NCBI RefSeq assembly: GCF_949628265.1
Contig: NC_088789.1
Location: 9,974,886-10,038,885 of the forward strand
Direction: 5' to 3'
Origin: Cloeon dipterum
Lineage: Eukaryota > Arthropoda > Insecta > Ephemeroptera > Baetidae
DNA: 64,000 nucleotides
In this document: positions 1-19,066 of the stretch, one piece after another
Layout: every line of letters begins with the position of its first letter
Numbering within the stretch: the first letter of the stretch is position 1
Notes under the pieces: generated by a model
Database searches by the model: none
What the model saw: only the letters and a program-made list of their open reading frames with translations
What the model was told of the DNA's origin: nothing
Program-made: the position numbers and the translations under genes

Positions 1-2197
1 TTAGATGTCATTAATAAGTTGCTCCGATCTCCCCCACTTCGACAATTAAACACAATTTATGTGCCAAGCGGGGCGCCTTGATACGAGTCGATCGCATTTT
101 TTCACCTTAATTGGACAATAATAGCATTGAATTCATTCCTGTGAAAGATGTACACCTTGAGCATTATTTCCCTCCAATCTATTGCTGTGCGCTATAAAGA
201 TTTCACTGGCTATTTTTGGAAATTCCGAAAGCGTTAAATTTATCGTCGTCACTGCAGCTATGCGGAGAACCTGTTTCCGACGTCGAAAAATTCCACTTCT
301 CACGAGATGATCGAGAGAGGAAAAGTCTTGGCTTCTTATAGAAAGTCCAAGTCTCCTGAGCGAGCACCTTTAATTACAATAATTGTCACGCCCAATTTAT
401 ACACTCGCGGTTAGACGTGTGCGTCACGACGAGAAAACAAAATGCGAGGGGAACAGACGCTGACGCCGGCGTTAAATTATAGGGCCCTATTTGCGCTGTT
501 AATTGGAAATATGTGGAGCGAGCGCAAACTAAAATAGGCGAATAAATAAAATGATAAAGAGTGAGTGCCCTCAGGAAGGTCTGCCTTGGAGTGGCCTTCG
601 TTTGCGTTCGCCAACGGCTGGGCCGCCTAAAAAATAGGCCGCGCCGATGTGTTGCGTAGTGAATGGCCCAATCCGCGGGCGTAAATATTTTTCGTTGCGT
701 GTTATCAAAAATATTTACTCAAAAAACCGTAAACATTTTTTCGGTCGGTACAAATTTATTTTTTCTTCATTTGAAAATATTAGGCTAACAGAGGCTTTTC
801 GCTTCTTTAATTTCCAGATATATAGTGTAAGTCGAGGATTGTTCAGCGTAATTTTGGACTGATAGAATTTAATTAACACCTCGTGCTACAGCCCAGCTCG
901 AGACGGTCCTGGTTCTGGTACTCGGCGCACGCGCGAACAGTCGTGAGCACCAACATAAACCAAGGGGCTGGGTTCTCGTCAGTCTGCTTATTTTCTAGTC
1001 CGGACGCACAGGTAAAGCACCCCGCGGTCCCCAGGGGACCCCGTGGCCCCTTTTCCCGGGGAGCCAGGACTCGGCGGGCGACGGTCAATGCCCCCGGTGC
1101 GCGTTCTCGCGATTCGAGGGGCCCACCGAGCAGGGGCGGATTTTTATTGATTTCTTCGACAGTGACAGGGTGACAGGGGCAGCGCGGCTGGCCCCCCGGG
1201 GTGGCTTGACCCCGATGCGGGTCACGGGTCGCGAGCGGAGAGAAGGCCATCGGCATATGGCTCCGTTTTTCGCCAGTCAGAATTTCCGCAAGGGGTGGAT
1301 TTCTCGGCCGCAGGGATGAGGGGGTTGTTCTAAATTGATAAGGGATGAGGGTAGATTTTGCTTATTGAGCGAGGATTTACTGACGGGCAGATGCGCGCAT
1401 GTTGGTGATGTTTCGCGTGCTGTTGCGGATGCTGATAAGAATCAATGAGGCCACAACGACTCTCATTTAAATTGTCAATTATTTAATACGCATTGCGTCC
1501 AATCGTCCTATTCAAACCAAATTTTCCTTGCAAATTGGTATCTGGTTAACGGAAATTTCCTAAAAGGTCACTTTCGTGTCTCGAAAAATAATTATTGTAA
1601 TTTCAAACATGTTTATTTAGATAATAATGTTATCAGTTGAGCGTATCGATTCAATTAGCTAACAATGCGCGTGGTAGACTGCTTACATCGGCGCTCGCAT
1701 AACAGCTCTACAAAATCTTTGTTGAATGAATTGTTCAATTGATTGACAAATTGCTCGCAGATCATCACCAATGTGAAAGTTATATAGTGGCGCGAAAATA
1801 TAATGCAGTTGGCATTGGAAACTCCCCTTCAAGCACTTTTAGCACTTCCTATCGGTTGATTCGAGCATGAGGTCCTGCACGTTCCTTATAAAATTTTTGG
1901 CACACGAAGCGCAGGCTAAAAAATATTTTTCCTTTTTTTGCAACTGAAATAGCAGAGATATTGTCACTCAAATGTACGGTTGAGGGCTGGCCTCTTTACT
2001 AAATTTTTTTATCTATAACTTGAAAATAACATATTTTCCAGTGTCGTCAGCTCAGAGGTTTAAGTATAAAGCTGAGTGAGTCTCTTTGGTTTTTGTCTTC
2101 CGTCATTATTGAAAAGTAAATTGCGAAAAGGGGACAGTGAATGTTCCGCTGACCCTTTGCATTGATTATTGCATTTGCTTCTCCTCCCGTGTTGCAG
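1..2197. other. Upstream region of norpA, no gene seen
   Basis: I see no coding exon here. The stretch 870-1330 is clearly more GC-rich than its surroundings and gives long overlapping open frames on both strands, as GC-rich promoter DNA often does. A good donor (cacag|gtaaag) lies near 1010 and could end a 5' noncoding norpA exon. The rest is AT-rich and featureless. Confidence 0.4.
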
Positions 2198-2280
2198 AGA
2201 GTGGGCCACCACTTTTATGGGGTGAAGCCTGGATGCTTCTCCGTCTATTTATGTGGACTCAGTACCACTAAAACTGAACC
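2198..2280 (+). promoter_or_regulatory. norpA: Probable 5'UTR part of the first norpA coding exon
   Basis: A pyrimidine-rich tract followed by gttgcag at 2191-2197 looks like a splice acceptor 83 bases ahead of the norpA start codon. The start exon is therefore probably the second exon of the mRNA, with a noncoding exon upstream. This is inferred from the acceptor alone. Confidence 0.45.
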
Positions 2281-8754
<6,474 letters not shown>

Positions 8755-10800
8755 TCTGGATCTAGTCGGACCAATCGAGTCAGCATGAGACGCCATAACG
8801 CATTTAGTCTTCGTACAAATAAAAACCTATACTGTCTGTTTTCTAATCTCAAAAGTGTATGACTACTGAAACAATAAACACGCTATTGAATGTTGAACCA
8901 GAACCGAAACGCAAAGCCTAATTATTGACGTAACGCCTGCCACACGACGAGATAGGCAACCAGGCCGTCTGGTTAGATCAACGGGTTGCATAACTAGGAT
9001 TCGGCCGCGGCAGGGGCAACGGCTGCATCCACCCACCGACGTTCCTGAAACGGGTGTCGCGCACAATTCACCCACGAATTGCGAATTTCGGCGAATCGAG
9101 ATTTTAAAGAGTCATTAGCCGCCGGAATTGGGTCGGGCGGTACACGGCATTTTTATTTTTAGCTTGCGAGACGGTGACTTTCTCATTTTAAAGCGGAGAG
9201 AGAGGTCCAAAATAGTGTTGATCTCGGGTCGGAGGTGGCTGCGTGCATCGGAGGCGGTCTCTACGGAGGCCTGCCGGGTCAAAGACCCCTGGAGCGGCAA
9301 AGCAGGAAAGGAGGTCACCGATTGGAAATGAGAATCACGCGCGTTGCACGCACCGCGAGGGGGGAGGCGCGGAAAGGCGTCGAAACAATCGCTGATTTAC
9401 ATTAGCAGCAAATTCATAATTAGAATTTCACCTCGCTGCGATGGCATTTGAAATGTTTCGCAATGAGGCTGACGCAAACCGACAGAAAATGGCTGCTTCG
9501 TCATTGAAATGCTGGTATTATCCCCTGGGGTTATAACTGCTTCTTTTCGTGTGCATGCGCTTTTTCAAGGCAGATGGAGAGCCGCCGATTCAGCTTGTTC
9601 ATAGGCAGATCAATGCGGCTTGGAAATTGGAAAATCGCTTCACGCATTTAAATCCCTGCGGGAAATTCCGCTGTGAGGTAGTGCGTGCGCGTGGGAAATC
9701 CACACGGTCACCGGAAAATTCCCGAAAAACACTAATGACTCATTTGAAAGCGGCGGCGTAATTTAATGTGATACTTAATTAAAACGGCCGCGGGTTCGGT
9801 GAATTACGTTTGGCTGGGGAGAATGTCGTAAATAGGCGGCAGCGTTCCGTGCGCTCCGCACGAGAGCACAGCGGAGTGCAATTGAGAGCGATTACGGCAT
9901 AGTGAACGAGCTAGCGCAGCAGCACAGCAAAATACATTCATACACACGTATAGTATGTTGGCTGCAGGTGAGCTAGCGAGCGAACGTCGTAAAATAAAAT
10001 GGACGAGAGGCGAGAGACGCCTCGTGTTTAGCAATGCAGCAAGGTCAAATGAATCGCACAGATTTTAGTTCTCTGATCCGTGACACGCAGTATCCAATGC
10101 ATTATTCTGTAATGCGTAGTAGAACTTGAAAAATTAACTTCTATGTTGTGTAAATACAAAGTTTCGTTTTTGGGAATTTTCCGATTTTCCAGAATAATTA
10201 ACCGCTTTTCCAGCCCGCCGAGTCGGTTTCCGGCTGGCCTTTAAATTGAAGCATCGTTTAGCTCGAGCGAAATGCGCAGCGAAGAAGGGCCGCGTGCGGT
10301 TTAAATCGAGACTAGGAAGAATTTCCCGAAGAGTGCTAGCTGAAAGACAAGAAAGCAGGCCGACGACACAGCGCGTCTCCGTGGAGGCTCCCCGTGGGTG
10401 TACAGTTTAGAACTTTTTAATTTCATTTCCCTCCCTGAAAAAATCTCATAACGCGCATATTTCGGGCTGGTTGGAACGCCTGGATCGCAAAGAACACGAT
10501 CCCAGCGAGCAATAGCGGGGCCGTGGCCGCTACAGGTTGTAAATCAGCTCCGAAATCCAAGGTTACGAAGAGGAAACGTGCTCGGCGGGACAGCATAGCT
10601 ACTCTTGCAGGGGCACGGCTCACGTAAACTTTTTTACGTGTCACGTACCTCAAGTTTAGCTCCGTCTTTTAGGGAACTACAGAATCTAGACACATATTGT
10701 TGGATTCAGTACACCTCGCCGAACACGTTGCGATCGGAATTCGGCTGGAATTCGATCGAGCCGAGAAGCGTCGGCCGCGTTTCTTGCTGTTTGTTGACGT
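8755..10800. other. norpA 3'UTR and intergenic DNA
   Basis: An AATAAA at about 8819 is a fitting poly(A) signal for norpA. Beyond it the sequence alternates between AT-rich and moderately GC-rich blocks (8900-9370, 9800-10030, 10230-10620). I see no splice-supported coding exon. The GC-richer blocks may be promoter or enhancer DNA of the next gene. Confidence 0.35.
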
Positions 10801-10802
10801 GA

Positions 10803-10854
10803 GCCGCCATTGTTTGCGCGCTCCCACCGAGTCACTGGCTTGCCACAATGCGTA
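10803..10854 (+). promoter_or_regulatory. YY1-like site and probable noncoding first exon
   Basis: GCCGCCAT at 10803-10810 matches the YY1/Pho core on the reverse strand. About 40 bases on, a strong donor (aatgc|gtaagt) ends what looks like a noncoding first exon. It would splice to the acceptor ttgattgcag at about 11551, just before the start codon of the next gene. The exon would contribute an ATG which, after splicing, opens a short overlapping upstream frame ending in TGA. Confidence 0.4.
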
Positions 10855-11552
10855 AGTGTTCGCGGCCTCCAGCCGCCTCCGCTGCCCCCGCCGCCCCATT
10901 TGAATGCTGTCCCAGCCTTCATCAATGTCTGCTGCACTTGTTTTTGATATTGCATTACCGCCCCTGCTCGGTCGTGAGCGTCCCTGAGGCTTGATCCCTT
11001 TCGGTCTGTTTGTTGCCGTGTCGCGTTCATTGGGGGCAGTTGGAGGCGGCCCACTGCCGCCGTTTTTGCGCCGCTTCGGACCGCATTTAAATACACAAGG
11101 CTGTTGACGCCAATTTCCGCATTTTGATAATTTTCTGCTAATTTATGTTGGGGGCCGTTTTGGCACACTTGTTGATATCGGAGGCGGGGAGGCGGCCCTT
11201 GTAATTTGTTTTTAGTGTTTTTGTCCAATTATTGGACTCCAATAATACATACTCGATAGCCGAACCCAATGAAACTCAAATCCAAAAATGTCGACATGAA
11301 TAATTTGATACCTATGAAATTTATTACGTCTGTGGGATTTGCACTATACATACAGCTTGTCGGCAAAGAAGGGGTGGGAAAGTTTCAAATAAATACACAA
11401 AGAGTGTCGTGGTTTAAAAATTTCCTGAGATTTTGGTGCAACAAATTAACTTTGAACTGTGTCGGTTGATGAAAGAGTTCCATTTATTCTGTTAGGTATT
11501 ATTTTGTCAACTTAATTAGACTTCAATTGGACAGTTCAAATTTGATTGCAGA

Positions 11553-14500
11553 ATGGCTGGCAAGGAGAAAATGACGTCAGTGGCTGCCTCACCGCCTGTT
11601 CGGCGTCTCTCAGTGTCAGGGGCAGCCAAAAAGGGTAGAGAACCGGCGTTCGAGTTTCCTGTGCCCCGCAAGCCTCGCCAGCGTGCCTCAAGTGAGCGAT
11701 CTTCGCGCTCATCAACTCCTCTCCGAGGATCTCGGGGATCATCTCCAGCTGAAACAAGACGGCGGCCACCAAGCAGGCCTTCTAGCCGCCCTTCTACGCC
11801 TCAACCAAAGAAGAAACGAAATAATGAATTAGAAAGATTATTGATTTCGGCCGCCAATGACGGACAGCGTCGATCCACGGTCACAGAGGAGGTGAAGAAG
11901 GGTGCCGCCAAGAAGTCGGCTGACAGCCAGCCCGGGAAGAAAAAAGTGCCTTTAGGAGCCAAAAAGGTCCTTGAGAAAGCCAAGAAATCTCCTGCTAAGA
12001 CTGCAGTGAAAACTGTCGTGAAATCGCCAATTGGAAAAAAGAAGGTAAGTTGTACAAATTGGATCCATTTAAACGTCGTTCAAATTCCTTCATCGCTGCT
12101 CAATTAGCATTCTTTTATTTCGTCAAAGATAGCTCTAATGCTCATTGAACCCCTTAAAAGCTTTAATTTGTAATCATTCGTATGGGGACAGGTAAAGAGC
12201 AAAGTTGCCTCGCTGATCCACAGTAATAAAGCGGGGTCTAGTAAAGCTCAAACTGCCGAAACTATTTTTCTATTTCTTAATTTTAAACCGCATTTAGAAA
12301 TATTTTAATGTAGTTGTGCACTTGTGAAAATTATTTTTGGTAGCTTGATTTTACTTTGACAAGGTGCAAATCAAATTATAGTTGACAGTCACAAGCTGTT
12401 GAAAACAGGAAATTAAATTTAGCTTGCCATAATTATAATCGTTATATGCACAGTTTTGCACCCTATCACAAATAAATTCAACTGTCCAAACTTTGTAGCT
12501 AGCATTGCCTTGATTTGATTTGACTAATGGTAAGAAGGGCGTCATAACTTACAGATAGGATTGCCAATCTTTTTTATTAAACAGTTTCCAACATTTCAAA
12601 TTTTTAATCATCATTCAAGTACAGATAACTTTGCATTGAAAATCCTCAATTATATTGGAAACGTACTGTCTCAAAACAAACCAAGTTATATTAATATATT
12701 GAATGCTGGAATTTGAGTAAATAATGATCTGTTGAACCTGACAAGTGAAGGCAAATAAATTTCAAGATTTTCTGGCTGAACATAAAGTGGTCTTCTTTGC
12801 TAGTTCCGTCTCTTTTCTTTTACTCATCAGATGTCAATGAAAATCCTGTTTTGCCATTTTGACGTTCTAATTAAACTGACATAATATTAAACTACATTTT
12901 TAAGTATTCGTTGATGCCATAAATTGACCTCTAATTGAGCATTGCGTACTGAAAAATAAACTGATGACATTTTTGTATGGCTACAGTTGGATGTAAAGAA
13001 GAAGGCAGTACAATTGAAGAAAGCTGTTGGAAGCATAAAAAAGACTGATACCAAAAGCAAGCAAGCTGAGGTTAAAACCAACGGCAGCAAAAGCGTGGAG
13101 AGCCAAACTGACTTCAAGTTGGTGCCGAAGAAGGAAACCACCCTAAAAGCCTTGAAAGACGCAAATAAAATAAGTAAGGAGAACCAAGCAGTATCAGAGG
13201 CTCCTGAATCCTTGCCCAATACCAAGAAGGATGTAGAAACTCCGGTCGATAGTCCAAAACCTGTGAACGATTCAAAACTGGTGGAACCTGTGATTGACGC
13301 TGTGTTGAAAAATCAACCTGGGAAAGATACAACATTGGCCAAGGAACCAGAAAATGAAGTGGGGAAAAGAGAAGAGGTCATCACTTTGGAGACTGTTCTA
13401 GCCCTAAAGGATGCACTGAAGGAATCAGAGGATGTCTCTAAGACCTCTGATGAGGTGACAAAAGGCAGCTTGGAAGTTGTTAAAAGAGATGAGAAACCTA
13501 AAGTTGATGTGATGCACACGCTGACGGAAGCGTGCCGAAAGCTAGAGCAGCTGACCGGCAAGAAGAAGGATCTCTCGCCTTTTGAAGTCAATCCCAGGAG
13601 TCCTGAGGTTGCCTCAATGTCTCCAGAAAGGCCGACTGAAAAGCCCATGGAACACAATGTCATCTCTCCTGTGAACCTCCAGGTAGTTTCTACTAACATT
13701 GATTAAACATTAGACATGATATCGTAAAATAAATTTTTGCAGCTTTTCATGCAGGCAAAGCTGAGGAACAAGCTTAGTCAAAGTCCCAGCGCTGAAGCGA
13801 AGGAAGGGAGCACAGCGTTTCCATCTCCTGCAATTGCACCACTCACTGCAGCCCCAATTATTAACTCACTGTCAGCCGCCGCAAAGCAGACATCTTCTTT
13901 CCTCAAAGACTCTAGTGAAGTGCCTATTGAGTATCGGTGGAAACTCGATAAGCGATATTCTACGTTGTCACCTATCAATTCTTGTATCAAGGATAAGGTG
14001 GCAGATTTGCTAAGGAAAGACCCCAATGAAGTGGTTCTCAAGGAAAACAAAAGAAGAGAACCTGAAAATGAAGACGAAATGGAGGAGCTAAGGGTATGCA
14101 TCTAACTGTTACAAGGTTATATATTTCTAATTTAAATTATTTTAGATAAGTGAAAGCGAGGGCGATTCGAATGGTTCATCACCTGAAAAGTTTATCTCCA
14201 AATCTAAGCGTGAAGAGATAGAGCGCAGAATGGAAGAAATCTACAGGGAACGTGAAGGCGAGTTGGGCAAGGATGACGAAGTTCTAGCCTCAGAATTGGA
14301 ACCTGAAGACAATATCGAAGCCTCAGCCACACCAACAACGATTAAAGAGACTGAATCGGACCAGGATCAGGAAACTCCTGATGCCACTGAAGCAACTCAT
14401 AATGAGGAATCTGAAAAGATTGAAGAATGCCAAATAGAAACTGAAAATCCTGAATCGAAGGTTGAGCTCAACGAGAATATGTTAACTTGCGAAGTAACTA

Positions 14501-17500
14501 AAGTTGATGAGGAGTTAGAAAAAGAAACTGAAGCCAAGGTCGAAGCGGAGGTTGCAGTAGAGAACAATGAAGTGACTCAGGAGGTTGACCAAGAAAATGA
14601 AAAAGCTAATAACGACAAAAAGAAACGCTATTCTAAATCCAAAAGGGAAAGTGATAAAAAGAAAAAGAAAAGAGAAGAATATCAGCGAAAAAAGATGGAA
14701 GCTGCTGCCAAGAAAGCTGAAGAGGAAAAATTAGCATCAACCGCTACTGCTGACTCGATAGTGTCTCCAGAAGTCGGATCACCCCAACCAGAGTCCAAGG
14801 CTGCATCCTCCTCAGTTTCTGAGGCACCAAGTCCCAAAGCTAACGGAGGACCGCACCTTGACAGCCCAGAATCCGCCAAGGAGGAAGATCTCGTTGCAAA
14901 AGAGAGTGTTCTTGGAGCACTTGGTCTGCAGTCGACACGAGTAGCCCAACAAGAGAGGCCGAAGGTGCCTAAGCTCAAGTTGGTTGTGAGGCCTAATCCC
15001 GCCAAAAAGAAGGGTCACCGTAACGAAACTGGAAATGAGAAAACCTACGCCATTTGCCATGAGGTCAGTATCTTGTTGCATAGCCTTGCAGCTCTCATCT
15101 AACAGTCTTAAGAGCGTCTAAATTAAATCTTGTCTTTCCTTGCAGGTCGAAGGCGCAGAGGGCCAGAAAAATAGCCACCGTAAAAAGTCGCTGTGGTACC
15201 CTGGTCTTCCGATCTCCAATGGTGAGCTGGCGAAACTAATCCTGACCACGCCATCTATCTCGGATCTGATTATAGGCCGGCATTTAGGCGAAGCCAAACC
15301 GCCCCAGCCGGGCATTGGCGTTGGCGACGGCCTCGATATAGAGGCAGAACTGTAATTATTAATTTGTTATCAAACAATCGCTTTTTCCCCTTAACAGTTT
15401 CTATGGAGCCCTGCATGGTTCGAAATTTCGGCAGTGGTTTCAGACAAAATATTCCAATAATTACCTCACACGCTTTCAACTATAATTCAAAACGTTATAC
15501 GCATCTTTAAACTTACAAAATTAGACCAGAAATATATGAATGGAAATGTCTTAATTTTTCAGTGGTCAAAAAGGCCCTAAGAAGCGCGATGAAGTGGTCA
15601 TTCCCGAGAAGACTGCCGCGAGCAATGTGCATCCTGGCCGACCGTGTGAAGATGTTTGTTGTTACTGTCACAACAAGTTTGGACTATATGACACGCCTCT
15701 GCACGTGTCCCAACTGAAAGGAGGTAGCGAAAAGCAATCTGCTGTGCTCGCCCGAGAGCCAGTCCTGACTCTGGCCTCTTGCGTGTGCGACGCTTGCTTC
15801 CGCCACTTGGATCGGCCCTTATCGGCAGTGGCAACCTGGCGGCCAGCGCAGGCGAAGCAGAAGAAGCCCAAAGAAGCTTCAACTTGCTGCTTTGCCGGGT
15901 GCAGACAGCCAGCGCCCCATCCGCTCGCCCGCAAGTGGAAAAGGAGGGTTCGCGGTCTCTTGACTAGGGGACTTGACATGAAAGTAAGTTTAATTTTTTT
16001 TAAAAACAAATGGTTGTTTGCTTTCTTCAAGAGTTATGCTTACTTTTGGTATTGACTTCTCAAAATACAAAATGTGTGAGTAAGTGCCACTTATGTTTTT
16101 TTTGCTGCCAATTAATTTTAAATCTTTGATATTTACTGGACATTAATTTCCCGCACTTATGATTTTAATTACGTGAAAGCAACTTTTCCACTCTTCTTTA
16201 TGTTTTGTCTAATTCAGTTTTATGTTACGCAGAGCGGACTTTTCCTCTGTCATCAACATCATCAAGAAACAGCAAAGATTGGCGCTTGCGTCCTCTGTGG
16301 GCGCAGAGCGGCCTCGTCGCAGTTGTACTGCTTGGAGCCACAGGCCACGGATCAATTTAATGAAGTCCTCAGGCAGGACTTGATACCCATAGTCGTGCAG
16401 CCAGAGGCAGATCTTTGCAAGAAATGCAGATATTACTCCAGCCTCCGACTGCGATACTCGGACTACACCAAAGTCAGCGTTTCAAATCGTGCCTTCCTGC
16501 GACAACACAGAGAAAAGTGAGTTTGTTTGGCGTCATATTTCTCGCCTGCAGGAATGAGAACAAAAACATAAATGTTTATTAGTATTTTTTTTATAATATC
16601 TGCAGGTTTCACTTGGAATTCACAGAAATCTTGGTTTAATAAGGATAAACGCCCCACAACCAAAATTGTAACAAAAAATTCATCATATTTTCAGAATCAT
16701 CAAGAATGCTAATCCTTCAGACACGTCAGCGCTGGTGGAAGTGTTCCCTGAAGTGTCTAAGGCAAGAAAACTAATGCCTCCTCCGCCAACTCCTTCCACG
16801 TCTTCCGCTTCAAGCTCGTCGTATGTTGCCGCAATGACAGCTGCCCCTAAACGCACCCTTCTCACTCCGTCAGTGGAAATTATCCCAGTCCCTGCTGAGG
16901 GGCCTCCTCCAAGCAAAAAGACAAGGGGCGTTGCCCCAGCCAAAGAAGCAGTCACTGTTCGCCTCGTTGGAGGATGCTCGTCCCTGTCATCTGTTCCTTC
17001 ACCGGCCAAACGGCCTTTGGTCAAGCGAACTGCGAGGAATGACGGTCCGAACCTCAACTTCCAATGGCTAGGTGAAACTGGGCCTCCAAGAGGCCGCTGG
17101 CACACGACCAGGGCGGACATTCAAATGGACGACCGCACTTTGGCAGAGTGGAAGAAAAGGTATATTTGCTTTTTTTATTAATTTTATTGGGAAGTAATGC
17201 ACTCATTTCATTCACACTAAAACACAAATTTCTAATCAAAATAAGAAAGATTTTGCTAGCAGTTTCATATTAATAAAAAAATGTATTGCATTCTATTATC
17301 TAATAAAGTTTTTCACTCATTAATTTGAATACGCAATAAATTCAATAGAGAGTCAAAATGCTCGTAGCAAAAATGTAATTAATTTTTATGTATTTATCAT
17401 CTACGATGTTCAAAGTTATAAAAAATGAATATTTATGTTATTGTTTCCTTTTCTTAGGCAAGAGCCGTTCGGCAGCTACACAAGCTACGTCAAGCATCTC

Positions 17501-17680
17501 ATCACCTTAGACGGCTTCTGGAGGTCGAAGCAACTGGGGCCTCTTCCTGGAGCCAACGGCGCTTGCGTCAAGTACTGCACTTCGGTGAGGAACAGGATTG
17601 AAGCGTATGAAGGGCTCGCGGTCGAGCCTGAGGACTCTGACCGCCCCAAGATATGTGATGTCCGATCCCTTGCCGAGTGA
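11553..17680 (+). CDS. Uncharacterised large nuclear-type protein with C-terminal cysteine modules
   Basis: I do not recognise this gene. Nine coding exons join in phase to about 1351 aa: 11553-12044, 12987-13682, 13743-14093, 14146-15063, 15146-15351, 15563-15983, 16233-16516, 16695-17159, 17458-17680. Residues 1-820 are low complexity: first Arg/Ser/Pro-rich, then Lys-rich blocks (KSPAKTAVK type), then long Glu/Lys stretches. This is typical of chromatin-associated or scaffold proteins and looks strongly nuclear. From about 860 the sequence becomes ordered. It holds CCYCHNKFG and CVCDACFRHLD near 910-960, CCFAGC near 985, FLCHQHH and CVLCGRR near 1030-1055, and LCKKCRYY near 1090. These could form several zinc-binding units of CxxC and CxxxH type. 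The conserved-looking tail contains FGSYTSYVKHLITLDGFW. The last exon has a single stop, followed by AAATAAA near 18173. The exon chain is firm; the function is unknown. Confidence 0.85.
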
Positions 17681-19066
17681 CCTTCAAACCCAACTGTGCC
17701 CAGCCTCAAAGGTTTGCTGCTTTACTTCTGGATTATGCTAACGACAGGCGGCTTGGCCATGTGATAATATATATTCACAAATAACTAATAATTAAATTAT
17801 GTCCAATAATTGGAAGTTTGAACGGAGTACTTGATTCTGTGGTAGCTGTGACGGAAATGGCACGAAATTGAATTTGATAATTCGGGAGCCTTGCTCAACA
17901 AGTATTAACGAACTTTTAATAGCAAGCTGCCTGTTGTTACTGTTGGTCCAGGAAATACTCTCAGGTTTCTACTATATCAAATGATTGTGCAAAGAAGAGT
18001 CATTGCTGGGCACATTGTGTTTGAGTACTCGAGAACAGTGCAGCAGTTTTGTACTCTTGTTGAATGATCTTATATTTTGGACTATAATATTTGTAAATAG
18101 AGACGACTTTCTACGAACCTTTTTTCAATTGGACTTTGCAATTTGAAATGAACTCTCTATATTGCACTGAAAATAAATATTGTATACTAAAATATTTTTG
18201 CCCACTTAAGTGCGACTTTGTGCTTAATTATTTTAAAGATAATTCATTTCCAGTTGTTAAAAAGTTATGTTAAACATTCACCCGGTATGGTTGCACCTGT
18301 GACTTATATTTTGGCTATCAAAATGTGTCAATCCTTTGCTTTCTGGTTGCTAGTTTCGTTAAAAACTATTCAATCAAACTGGTTTCAATGTCGTAAAAAT
18401 GTGGTTTCCGAAATGAAATCTGGAAGTGATTGACAACTTTGGTTTGTGACTCAACTACGCCTCCTGTGAAGTGCCTTCACGGACATCTGTATTTATATAT
18501 ATATATACACATAAAACGCTATTTCTGTTCCTACCCTTTCAGTTTTATGTAATTGTCAATAATTATTACATGTAGCAAATATACTATTAGTAATTATTGT
18601 TATATATAAAGACACGTATTTTCATAAGCATTAAATAAAGCTATATTAAGGGATGCAGAAATTAATTTCAATTTTCAATAATCCTAAATTCCTACAGTGT
18701 CTTTTAACATTTACATATAAGTGCCCATGTCTAATAACCTATTGCCTTTTATTAAAAAAAAATCTCATGAGAAGTAGTTTTTCAGGATATCAGTAAAACA
18801 AGGATTCATGGTCATACATAACTGATATCAATTTTATTAAACTAAATCACAAAAGTTTCTCCTGCTAATTCCAGTTTGGCATGGTTTGTACAGACTAGTT
18901 AGAAGTAATAATAAAGTAAACAATTAAAAGCGTCTTGATAACAGAATATATGCAAAAGGATACTTTTAAAGCATACATCTCCAAAGAGAGTATAAGGTTG
19001 TAGAGTTGTAATTTTGTTCTGTAGTTTTAAATTGTTTTAGTGACTCGGTTGGCATGAATTTTAATT
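17681..19066. other. Convergent 3' ends of two genes
   Basis: This stretch holds the 3'UTR of the plus-strand gene (likely signal AAATAAA near 18173) and that of the minus-strand gene, with TTTATT (AATAAA on the minus strand) near 18832 and 18748. It is AT-rich with a short (TA)n run near 18495. No coding exon is seen. Confidence 0.5.

Noticed and set aside
873-1256. Overlapping open frames of about 96-127 codons on both strands
   Set aside because: GC-rich promoter-like DNA lacks stops by composition; the translations are Arg/Pro/Gly-rich and unlike any protein.
10686-11228. A 180-codon minus-strand open frame
   Set aside because: It lies over the promoter and first intron of the plus-strand gene in GC-richer DNA, has low-complexity Gly/Gln composition, no splice context and no family resemblance.
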